A stretch of DNA of 8,502 nucleotides from Candidatus Zixiibacteriota bacterium (lineage in GTDB: Bacteria > Zixibacteria > MSB-5A5 > GN15 > FEB-12). The stretch's first letter is position 1. Each line of letters starts with the position of its first letter. Below, one piece after another: positions 1 to 6,286 of the stretch. The notes beneath the pieces are model-generated. The model saw nothing but the letters and a program-made list of their open reading frames with translations, did no database searches and was not told where the DNA came from. The stretch lies in assembly GCA_003641405.1 (NCBI GenBank), contig QNAF01000109.1:1-8502 (forward strand), written 5' to 3'. The position numbers were made by a program, and so were the translations under genes.

Positions 1-950
1 CGGTATTGATTCGCTCAGGACACAAGTACAACAAGGAAATGTTCGACGATATCGACATTAGCGACGCTGTGGCACCCAAAGGATATTGCTCCGATGATGC
101 CATCAACGAGCATGTCGAAAACGTCATTGAGGAAGCTGCCCAGCTAATCCAGGGAAAAACCGTTGCCAGGGATATCGAGATCGACAAAGTGATCCGCGGT
201 GCCGAACTTTCTCCGGGTGTGAAACAGCTCGTTAAGGTAACGATTGCAATCAGGCGGAAGATATCGGTTGGTGACAAGATGGCCGGTCGTCATGGAAACA
301 AGGGCGTGGTTTCAAAGATCGTCCCTGTTGAAGACATGCCGTATATGGCTGACGGAACATCAATTGACATTCTTCTCAACCCACTCGGAGTGCCATCACG
401 TATGAACGTGGGGCAGGTTCTGGAAACACATCTGGGATGGGCCGCGAAGAAACTGAAGCAGACGATTGCCACACCGGTCTTTGATGGAGCCTCTCTTCAG
501 GATATCCATGATAAACTAACTGAAGCCGAACTCGCGACAGACGGAAAAATGGAACTGTTCGATGGGCGAACGGGCGAAGGCTTCAAGAGCCGTATTACCG
601 TTGGCTACATTTATGTACTCAAACTGTCTCACCTCGTTGATGATAAGATCCACGCACGGTCAATTGGACCATACTCGTTGGTTACGCAGCAGCCTCTCGG
701 AGGAAAAGCGCAGTTTGGCGGTCAGCGGTTTGGTGAGATGGAAGTGTGGGCACTTGAAGCGTACGGTGCCGCCTATACCTTGCAGGAAATGTTGACGATC
801 AAGTCGGATGATGTTACCGGTCGCAGCCGCGTCTATGAAGCTATCGTGAAGGGTGAGAACCCTCCCGAGCCCGGTTATCCCGAGGCATTCAACGTGCTGA
901 TCAAAGAGCTGCAGGCTCTTGGCCTGGACATTAAACTGATCGAGAAGTAG
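1..950 (+). CDS. rpoB: RNA polymerase beta subunit, C-terminal part (5' truncated by window)
   Basis: This is the last ~315 residues of the beta subunit, which with beta' forms the catalytic core of RNA polymerase. The frame is already open at base 3, so the TTG at 6-8 is an internal Leu codon and not a start. The universally conserved GDKMAGRHGNKG motif (about 270-305) carries the two lysines equivalent to E. coli K1065 and K1073 at the active site. It is followed by LNPLGVPSRMN and, near the end, by GGKAQFGGQRFGEMEVWALE and TIKSDDVTGR, the C-terminal clamp/anchor region that packs against beta'. The acidic, helical segment at the very start, before SPGVKQLVKV, aligns by eye with the end of the region holding the E. 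coli SI2 (beta i9) insertion, so the window probably opens inside or just after an SI2-like insert. The stop is TAG at 948-950. rpoC follows after 59 bases, as in the usual rpoBC operon. Confidence 0.98.
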   Translation, partial: VLIRSGHKYNKEMFDDIDISDAVAPKGYCSDDAINEHVENVIEEAAQLIQGKTVARDIEIDKVIRGAELSPGVKQLVKVTIAIRRKISVGDKMAGRHGNKGVVSKIVPVEDMPYMADGTSIDILLNPLGVPSRMNVGQVLETHLGWAAKKLKQTIATPVFDGASLQDIHDKLTEAELATDGKMELFDGRTGEGFKSRITVGYIYVLKLSHLVDDKIHARSIGPYSLVTQQPLGGKAQFGGQRFGEMEVWALEAYGAAYTLQEMLTIKSDDVTGRSRVYEAIVKGENPPEPGYPEAFNVLIKELQALGLDIKLIEK

Positions 951-996
951 GCACCCCTGATGATAGTGAACGTGTTACATCGCAGGTTGGAGAGAT

Positions 997-1003
997 AAAG
1001 GAG
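997..1003 (+). promoter_or_regulatory. Ribosome binding site of rpoC
   Basis: AAAGGAG lies 6 bases before the GTG at 1010. It decides the start: the next in-frame ATG (1082, codon 25) has no comparable site and would remove N-terminal residues that align with beta' of other bacteria. The rest of the 951-1009 spacer shows no terminator or promoter, which fits cotranscription with rpoB. Confidence 0.8.
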
Positions 1004-1009
1004 TAAGCT

Positions 1010-4000
1010 GTGGTTGATTTCACCAGCAGAGCCTTAGGCCAACAAAAGAAACCGTCGGAATTCGCGGCTATTCAGATCCAGATGGCCTCACCTGACACTA
1101 TTCTGTCATGGTCATATGGCGAAGTAACCAAGCCGGAAACAATCAACTACCGGTCGTTCAAACCGGAGAGAGACGGTCTTTTCTGTGAAAGGATTTTTGG
1201 GCCTGTCAAAGACTGGGAGTGCAATTGCGGAAAATACAAACGCATTCGCTTCCGTGGTATTGTCTGTGATCGTTGCGGTGTGGAAGTTACTCAATCGAAG
1301 GTACGCCGTGAGCGAATGGGACATATACAACTGGCCGTTCCAGTATCTCATATCTGGTATTTCAAATCATTGCCGTCGCGTATCGGGCATATGCTTGACC
1401 TGTCGATCCGGGAGTTGGAGAAAATTCTCTACTATGAATCATACATTATGATCGATCCCGGGAACTCCTCATACGAGCAGGGTGATGTTATCACCGAAGA
1501 GGAGTACAACGAACTTGAAGAAGCCGGCAAGCAGTTTGAGGCCCGAATGGGGGCCGATGCGGTCCACGGAGCGCTCGCTCAGATAGATATTGACGAGACG
1601 GTAGCGACACTGCGCGCACAGGTGAAGGTGGAAACTTCAGTGCAGCGCAAGAAAGATACTCTCAAGCGCCTGCGGATTTTTGAATCCTTCCGCCAGTCCC
1701 AGAACCGTCCGGAATGGATGATAATGAAGGCAATTCCGATCATTCCGCCGGACCTTCGCCCCCTGGTACCGCTGGAAGGTGGCCGTTTTGCAACCTCTGA
1801 CCTCAATGACCTCTATCGCCGTGTCATAAATCGGAATAACCGACTCAAAAAGCTTATCGATATTCAGGCTCCAGAGGTCATTCTACGCAATGAGAAGCGT
1901 ATGCTGCAGGAGTCTGTTGACGCTCTCTTTGATAACGGGCGCCGTACTCATTCAGTACGTGGCGATTCCAAGCGACCACTCAAGTCGCTCTCCGACCTGC
2001 TCAAGGGAAAACAGGGGAGATTCCGTCAGAATCTGCTCGGTAAACGTGTTGACTACTCCGGTCGTTCTGTGATTGTGGTAGGTCCTGAACTGAAACTGCA
2101 TCAGTGTGGTCTGCCGAAAAACATGGCCCTGGAACTATTCAAACCGTTCATTATTATGAAGCTCGAAGAAAAGGGCTATGTTCAGACGGTTAAGTCGGCC
2201 AAGAAACTGGTCGAAAAAGAGCGCCCTGAAGTTTGGGACATTCTCGAAGAGATCATCGAAGATCACCCCGTATTACTCAATCGCGCTCCCACCCTGCACC
2301 GACTCGGTATCCAGGCCTTCTATCCAGTACTGGTAGAGGGCAAGGCTATCCGGCTGCATCCTCTCGTTTGTGCCGCATTCAACGCTGACTTCGATGGTGA
2401 TCAGATGGCTGTCCATGTGCCCCTGTCGTTTGAGGCACAACTTGAAGCCCGCATTCTAATGCTGTCTACAAATAACGTCCTGGTGCCGTCATCGGGACGG
2501 CCAATTGCAGTTCCCTCGCAGGACATGGTTCTTGGTTGCTATTTCCTTACCAAGTTGCGCAAGGGTGAGAAGGGTGAAGGCAAGTGCTTTCATTCAGGGG
2601 ATGAAGTGCTGATGGCCCTCCATTTTGACGCTGTCAATATTCACTCTCAAATTAAAGTCCTCATTGAAGGTCAACTGGTGGAGACGACGCCAGGGCGAAT
2701 TATCTTCAATAATTCCCTGCCGGAGGCAATGCCGTTCTTTAACAGTGTAGCGAAAAGACGTCAACTCGAGGAGTTGGTACACGAGACGTTTAGACGTTGC
2801 GGCCACTCGGAGACCATAGCGTTTCTTGATCGCCTCAAGGAGCTCGGCTTTGAGTATGCCACCCTTGCCGGCGTGACGGTGTCAATCGATGACCTCGTCA
2901 TCCCCGATAAAAAGGAGAAGATGATCCAGGCCGCCCAGGCTAAGGTGGACAAGATTCAGAAACAGTACGAGCGTGGTTACATCACTTTTGGTGAGCGCTA
3001 CAATAAAGTCATTGACACCTGGACCGGCACTACCTCTGAGGTCGCCGAGGAAATGTTTAACAACCTCGCCGCTCAGGATCAGGGCTTCAATCCGATTTTC
3101 ATGATGGCCGATTCCGGTGCCAGGGGTTCCAAGGAACAGATACGACAGTTGGCCGGTATGCGCGGCCTGATGGCCAAACCACAGAAAAAGATCACTGGTG
3201 GTGTTGGCGAGATCATTGAAACACCGGTTACATCGAACTTCCGCGAAGGGCTTTCTGTGCAGGAGTACTTTATCTCCACGCACGGTGCTCGCAAGGGACT
3301 GGCTGATACCGCGTTGAAGACGGCTGATGCCGGCTATCTGACTCGGCGTCTGGTCGATGTTGCTCAGGATGTTATTGTTCGCCAGATAGATTGCGAAACT
3401 ATCATGGGACTTGAGGTCTCTGCTCTCAAGGAGGGTGAAGAGGTCATTGAGTCACTACGAGATCGTATTTTGGGCCGCGTGGCCCTGGAGGACGTTTTCG
3501 ATCCGCTTACCGAGGAGTTGATTGTCAGTGCTGGCGATGAAATCAAGGAAGCCGAATCGATTGCAATTGAGGAAGCCGGGATTGAGAGCCTTCAGATTCG
3601 TTCAGTCTTGACATGTGAATCCGAGTACGGGGTCTGTGCCAAGTGCTACGGGAGAAATCTCGCGACTCTGAAGCTTGTTGATATTGGCGAGGCTATCGGA
3701 GTAATTGCCGCCCAGTCCATTGGAGAACCAGGCACACAACTCACTCTGCGGACGTTCCATATTGGTGGTACAGCCGCTCGTATTGCCGAGCAGTCTCAGG
3801 TCGAGGCTAAGCATGCAGGTACCCTGAAAACCGAGAATGTCCAGGTGATCGATCGTGAAGATGGAACGTCGATTATCATCAGCCGTGATGGTGTAGGTGA
3901 GGCGCAGATTATTGACGAGAATGAGCGCGTCAGATCTCGCCTTAAACTCCCATATGGTGCTCACTTGCTGGTCAAGGATGGGCAGAAACTCGCTAAAGAT

Positions 4001-5128
4001 GACATTATCTTTGAATGGGATCCTTACACGGGCACAATTGTGTGCGAAGCCGCCGGGAAGATCAAATTCAAGGATATTATCAAGGATGTCACGGTTCGTG
4101 AGGAGATCGATGAACAGACCGGCCGTCGTCAGTTCAAGATCATTGAACATCGGGATAAGACCTTGTTCCCCACGATCCTTGTCAAGAGTTCCAGTGGTAA
4201 AACGCTGGCCAGCTACCGAGTGCCCACCGACGCGCAGTTGCAGGTTATCGAAGATCAGAAAGTCGAACCAGGTGACCATCTGGTCAAGATGCCGCGCCTT
4301 GTCTCTAAATCGCGCGATATCACGGGTGGTCTGCCTCGCGTAGCCGAGTTGTTTGAAGCTCGTCGACCGCACGATCCAGCCGTGATCTCAGAGGTCGAGG
4401 GAGAGGTCGAGTTCGGCAAGATTGTCCGAGGCCAGCAGCAGGTCATTGTGAAGGATGATATGGGGGAGAGCAGGGATTATCTTGTCCCTCACGGTAAGCA
4501 TCTCATGGTTCACGCCGGGGACATCGTTATTGCCGGTGACCGCCTGTGTGAGGGTTCGGTTGATCCGCATGATATCCTCAAAATCCTTGGAGTGTACGAG
4601 GTTCAGGCCTACCTGGTGAATGAAATCCAGGAGGTTTACCGCCTACAGGGTGTGAAGATAAATGATAAGCATATCGAGATAATTGTCCGACAGATGCTGC
4701 AGAAGGTAGTTATCGATTCCCCAGGCGATACGAATTTCCTTGAAGGTGAAAGAGTCGATAAGATTAAGTTCCTTGGGGAAAACTCACGTATCATCGCCGA
4801 GGGCGGCGAACCGGCCACAGCCGAACCACTGCTCTTGGGCATTACTCGGGCATCGTTGTCTACGGAGAGTTTTATTTCGGCAGCTTCTTTCCAGGAGAAT
4901 ACAAAGGTCTCGACAGAAGCGGCCATTTCAGGGAAAGTCGATAACCTGCTCGGACTTAAGGAAAACGTCATTATCGGCCACCTTATCCCGGCTGGCACCG
5001 GTATCGAGAAATACCGGGGTGTCAATGTCGTGCATGAGGCGGAAGAAGTAGAAGAAGCAGAGCCAATTTTGGCTGCGGAAGGCCAGTCAGGTAAGACTAT
5101 TGTGGACATTTTCAAAGAAAATGCCTAA
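1010..5128 (+). CDS. rpoC: RNA polymerase beta' subunit
   Basis: The 1372-residue catalytic subunit of RNA polymerase (E. coli: 1407) starts with GTG. The N-terminal zinc site is C71, C73, C86, C89. Clamp helices lie around 265-310 (GGRFATSDLNDLYRRVINRN). The catalytic loop NADFDGDQM occupies 458-466, with Mg-binding D460, D462 and D464, the same numbers as in E. coli. The bridge helix (about 750-785) includes STHGARKGLADTA. The second zinc site is C795, C869, C876, C879. The trigger loop LRTFHIGG has H917, equivalent to E. coli H936. The loop is interrupted by an insertion of roughly 175 residues (about 925-1100) before DITGGLPRVAELFE (from D1103), matching the place of the Gram-negative SI3 module. 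An F-loop segment MAKPQKKITGGVGEIIE (721-737) is about 7 residues longer than in E. coli and resembles Bacteroidetes-type beta'. The C-terminus has SFISAASFQE and GLKENVIIGHLIPAGTG. No damage is seen. Confidence 0.99.
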   Translation: MVDFTSRALGQQKKPSEFAAIQIQMASPDTILSWSYGEVTKPETINYRSFKPERDGLFCERIFGPVKDWECNCGKYKRIRFRGIVCDRCGVEVTQSKVRRERMGHIQLAVPVSHIWYFKSLPSRIGHMLDLSIRELEKILYYESYIMIDPGNSSYEQGDVITEEEYNELEEAGKQFEARMGADAVHGALAQIDIDETVATLRAQVKVETSVQRKKDTLKRLRIFESFRQSQNRPEWMIMKAIPIIPPDLRPLVPLEGGRFATSDLNDLYRRVINRNNRLKKLIDIQAPEVILRNEKRMLQESVDALFDNGRRTHSVRGDSKRPLKSLSDLLKGKQGRFRQNLLGKRVDYSGRSVIVVGPELKLHQCGLPKNMALELFKPFIIMKLEEKGYVQTVKSAKKLVEKERPEVWDILEEIIEDHPVLLNRAPTLHRLGIQAFYPVLVEGKAIRLHPLVCAAFNADFDGDQMAVHVPLSFEAQLEARILMLSTNNVLVPSSGRPIAVPSQDMVLGCYFLTKLRKGEKGEGKCFHSGDEVLMALHFDAVNIHSQIKVLIEGQLVETTPGRIIFNNSLPEAMPFFNSVAKRRQLEELVHETFRRCGHSETIAFLDRLKELGFEYATLAGVTVSIDDLVIPDKKEKMIQAAQAKVDKIQKQYERGYITFGERYNKVIDTWTGTTSEVAEEMFNNLAAQDQGFNPIFMMADSGARGSKEQIRQLAGMRGLMAKPQKKITGGVGEIIETPVTSNFREGLSVQEYFISTHGARKGLADTALKTADAGYLTRRLVDVAQDVIVRQIDCETIMGLEVSALKEGEEVIESLRDRILGRVALEDVFDPLTEELIVSAGDEIKEAESIAIEEAGIESLQIRSVLTCESEYGVCAKCYGRNLATLKLVDIGEAIGVIAAQSIGEPGTQLTLRTFHIGGTAARIAEQSQVEAKHAGTLKTENVQVIDREDGTSIIISRDGVGEAQIIDENERVRSRLKLPYGAHLLVKDGQKLAKDDIIFEWDPYTGTIVCEAAGKIKFKDIIKDVTVREEIDEQTGRRQFKIIEHRDKTLFPTILVKSSSGKTLASYRVPTDAQLQVIEDQKVEPGDHLVKMPRLVSKSRDITGGLPRVAELFEARRPHDPAVISEVEGEVEFGKIVRGQQQVIVKDDMGESRDYLVPHGKHLMVHAGDIVIAGDRLCEGSVDPHDILKILGVYEVQAYLVNEIQEVYRLQGVKINDKHIEIIVRQMLQKVVIDSPGDTNFLEGERVDKIKFLGENSRIIAEGGEPATAEPLLLGITRASLSTESFISAASFQENTKVSTEAAISGKVDNLLGLKENVIIGHLIPAGTGIEKYRGVNVVHEAEEVEEAEPILAAEGQSGKTIVDIFKENA

Positions 5129-5134
5129 AGTCTC

Positions 5135-5162
5135 TTGACAAAACAGCTTTCGTGAATAAATT
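5135..5162 (+). promoter_or_regulatory. Candidate sigma70-type promoter for the rpsL-rpsG-fusA-tuf operon
   Basis: A perfect -35 consensus TTGACA (5135-5140) begins 6 bases after the rpoC stop. With a 16-base spacer the -10 would be TAAATT (5157-5162), which matches TATAAT at 4 of 6 positions. Transcription would start near 5168-5170, giving a leader of about 45 bases before rpsL. The position, between rpoC and the str genes, is where a separate str promoter is expected. The -10 is only moderate, so read-through from rpoBC may also feed these genes. Confidence 0.5.
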
Positions 5163-5183
5163 GCGGGACTAATTTTGAAACGC

Positions 5184-5199
5184 TAGCCAGAAATGGCTA
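5184..5199 (+). promoter_or_regulatory. GAAA-capped hairpin in the rpsL leader
   Basis: TAGCCA (5184-5189) and TGGCTA (5194-5199) pair perfectly around a GAAA loop, a GNRA-type tetraloop. The hairpin ends three bases before the AGGAG ribosome binding site. There is no T-run after it, so it is not a terminator. It may be a protein-binding or translation-control element in the leader. That role is inferred from position only; a 6-bp stem can also arise by chance. Confidence 0.4.
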
Positions 5200-5202
5200 A
5201 TT

Positions 5203-5207
5203 AGGAG
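5203..5207 (+). promoter_or_regulatory. Ribosome binding site of rpsL
   Basis: AGGAG lies 5 bases before TTG at 5213. This supports the TTG as the true start, since translation from it gives the canonical S12 beginning MPTINQLIRKG, and no in-frame ATG occurs until the codon for residue 24. Confidence 0.8.
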
Positions 5208-5212
5208 CGATT

Positions 5213-5587
5213 TTGCCGACTATTAACCAGCTGATCCGTAAAGGACGTAAGAAGATCATCGAGAAGACGAAGGCACCTGCTATGGGAGGGTGTCCTCAGA
5301 AACGCGGTGTCTGTACCAGGGTCTATACATCCACGCCAAAGAAACCGAATTCGGCGTTGAGAAAAGTTGCCAGGGTAAGACTGACCAATCAGATTGAGGT
5401 CACCGCCTATATTCCCGGTGAAGGCCATAATCTTCAAGAACACTCTATCGTCTTGATCAGGGGCGGTCGAGTGAAGGATCTGCCGGGTGTCCGATATCAT
5501 GTTATCAGGGGCACCATGGATACTTCCGGTGTGGCAGATCGCAAGCAACGCCGCTCTAAATACGGCACCAAGAAACCGAAATCATAA
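5213..5587 (+). CDS. rpsL: 30S ribosomal protein S12
   Basis: S12 sits at the decoding centre of the 30S subunit and influences accuracy of tRNA selection. The 124-residue product matches the family's usual length end to end: MPTINQLIRKG at the start, CPQKRGVCTRVYT (27-39), TPKKPNSALRK (41-51), GEGHNLQEHS (69-78), GGRVKDLPGVRYH (85-97) and RSKYGTKKPKS at the end. K43 and K88 (counting Met as 1), where streptomycin-resistance changes are classically found, are unaltered. D89, the target of RimO methylthiolation in E. coli, is also present. The start codon is TTG, unusual for a highly expressed ribosomal protein. rpsG follows after 18 bases, and the two are almost certainly cotranscribed. Confidence 0.98.
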   Translation: MPTINQLIRKGRKKIIEKTKAPAMGGCPQKRGVCTRVYTSTPKKPNSALRKVARVRLTNQIEVTAYIPGEGHNLQEHSIVLIRGGRVKDLPGVRYHVIRGTMDTSGVADRKQRRSKYGTKKPKS

Positions 5588-5605
5588 GATGCGAGTTAGA
5601 TCGAG

Positions 5606-6076
5606 ATGACCAGAAGAGCCAAAGCGACAAAACGGGAAGTGCGTCTGGATTCCAAGTACAAGGACCGCTTGGCAACACAGTTTATTTCCTCGCTCATGAC
5701 GCGAGGCAAACGCTCCACGGCGGAGGGCCTGTTTTATAACTCCCTCGAAACACTTGAGAAGAAGTCAGGCCAGCCTGGATTGGATTTGTTTCACAAAGCC
5801 ATGAATAACGTCAAGCCTGTGCTGGAAGTGAAATCTCGGAGAGTTGGTGGTGCTACTTACCAGGTACCGGTTGAGGTCCGTCAGGGCCGCCGAACCGCTC
5901 TGGCAATACGCTGGTTGATCACATACTCTCGTGCACGAAACGAAAAAACGATGGCCGATAGATTGGCTGCTGAATTTTTGGCAGCCTCAAACAATGAAGG
6001 CGGATCAGTAAAAAAGAGAGAAGATACGCACAAAATGGCCGAGGCCAACAAGGCCTTTGCGCATTTCAGATGGTAG
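5606..6076 (+). CDS. rpsG: 30S ribosomal protein S7
   Basis: S7 nucleates assembly of the 30S head by binding the 3' domain of 16S rRNA, and it borders the E-site tRNA. The 156 residues are the standard short-form length and read through without gaps. Visible motifs are SLMTRGKRSTAE (29-40), the beta-hairpin segment RRVGGATYQVPVEV (78-91), IRWLITYSRARNEKTM (101-116) and the C-terminal HKMAEANKAFAHFRW. Upstream there is no good Shine-Dalgarno sequence: GCGAG at 5591-5595 is the nearest weak candidate. Translation is therefore probably coupled to rpsL, whose stop lies 18 bases away. In E. coli the longer rpsL-rpsG spacer holds the S7 autoregulatory operator; this spacer is too short for one of that size. 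Confidence 0.98.
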   Translation: MTRRAKATKREVRLDSKYKDRLATQFISSLMTRGKRSTAEGLFYNSLETLEKKSGQPGLDLFHKAMNNVKPVLEVKSRRVGGATYQVPVEVRQGRRTALAIRWLITYSRARNEKTMADRLAAEFLAASNNEGGSVKKREDTHKMAEANKAFAHFRW

Positions 6077-6110
6077 GGCACTGTTCAGTCAGATAACTGA
6101 CAGAACAGCC
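6077..6110 (+). other. Strong hairpin directly after the rpsG stop (weak terminator, attenuator or protein site)
   Basis: The stem starts with the base after the rpsG TAG. GTCAG (6088-6092) pairs with CTGAC (6097-6101) around an ATAA loop. After one A-A mismatch, CTGTTC (6081-6086) pairs with GAACAG (6103-6108), and GG (6077-6078) with CC (6109-6110) across a two-base bulge. This makes 13 Watson-Crick pairs. The following TCTTGTT is only partly U-rich, so full termination is unlikely. Partial termination, mRNA stabilisation, processing, or binding of a regulator such as S7 are all possible. Confidence 0.55.
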
Positions 6111-6141
6111 TCTTGTTACCAAGACTTGTTTTACCACGAGG

Positions 6142-6199
6142 GTTCGTATTGAACGCACGAACGAAGTAATGCTTGAGGACTGACATCTTAGGTTTTTTT
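6142..6199 (+). other. Middle of the fusA leader: small hairpin and a run of seven T
   Basis: GTTCGT (6142-6147) can pair with ACGAAC (6157-6162) around a 9-base loop. The T-run at 6193-6199 lies 30 bases further on and is not directly preceded by a stem, so it does not form a standard intrinsic terminator. I found no convincing -35/-10 pair here; CTGACA at 6180-6185 resembles a -35 box but has no -10 at the right distance. Confidence 0.25.
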
Positions 6200-6200
6200 C

Positions 6201-6281
6201 AACCCTGCTGATTGGAAATACCGGGATTCACTCTTCTGGCGCAGAGAAGTTAGAAGTAGGTTATAGGAATCAGTCAGGGTT
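6201..6281 (+). promoter_or_regulatory. Structured fusA leader RNA that would hide the ribosome binding site
   Basis: The 5' arm 6201-6213 (AACCCTGCTGATT) pairs with the 3' arm 6268-6281 (AATCAGTCAGGGTT): 13 consecutive Watson-Crick pairs with one bulged T at 6274. Inside, ATACC (6218-6222) pairs with GGTTAT (6259-6264) with one bulge. An apical CTTCT (6233-6237) can pair with either of two AGAAG copies (6245-6249 or 6252-6256). The only plausible fusA ribosome binding site, AGGG at 6276-6279 (7 bases before ATG), is inside the 3' arm. The folded form should therefore reduce EF-G translation until something opens it. Pairing is read directly from the sequence; the regulatory role is inferred, and I do not recognise it as a known leader family. 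Confidence 0.5.
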
Positions 6282-6286
6282 TTGTT

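Noticed and set aside
1082..1084. ATG at codon 25 of rpoC as an alternative start
   Set aside because: The GTG at 1010 has a well-spaced AAAGGAG, and the 24 residues upstream align with the beta' N-terminus of other bacteria.
3602..4372. 256-residue open frame on the minus strand opposite rpoC
   Set aside because: It is fully antisense to the conserved trigger loop and SI3 part of RpoC, with no recognisable motif, so it is a shadow frame.
5129..5176. Possible rpoC terminator: AGTCTC (5129-5134) against GGGACT (5165-5170), followed by AATTTT
   Set aside because: The stem is only 6 bp with a wobble pair and a 30-base loop, it overlaps the better-supported promoter, and the tail is not a proper T-run.
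5589..5609. Six-codon mini-ORF (ATG at 5589 to TGA at 5607) ending in an ATGA overlap with the rpsG start
   Set aside because: It has no ribosome binding site and is so short that chance explains it; a bridging role in reinitiation is conceivable but unsupported.
6193..6199. T-run as an intrinsic terminator between rpsG and fusA
   Set aside because: No stem lies directly upstream; the nearest hairpin ends 30 bases before it.
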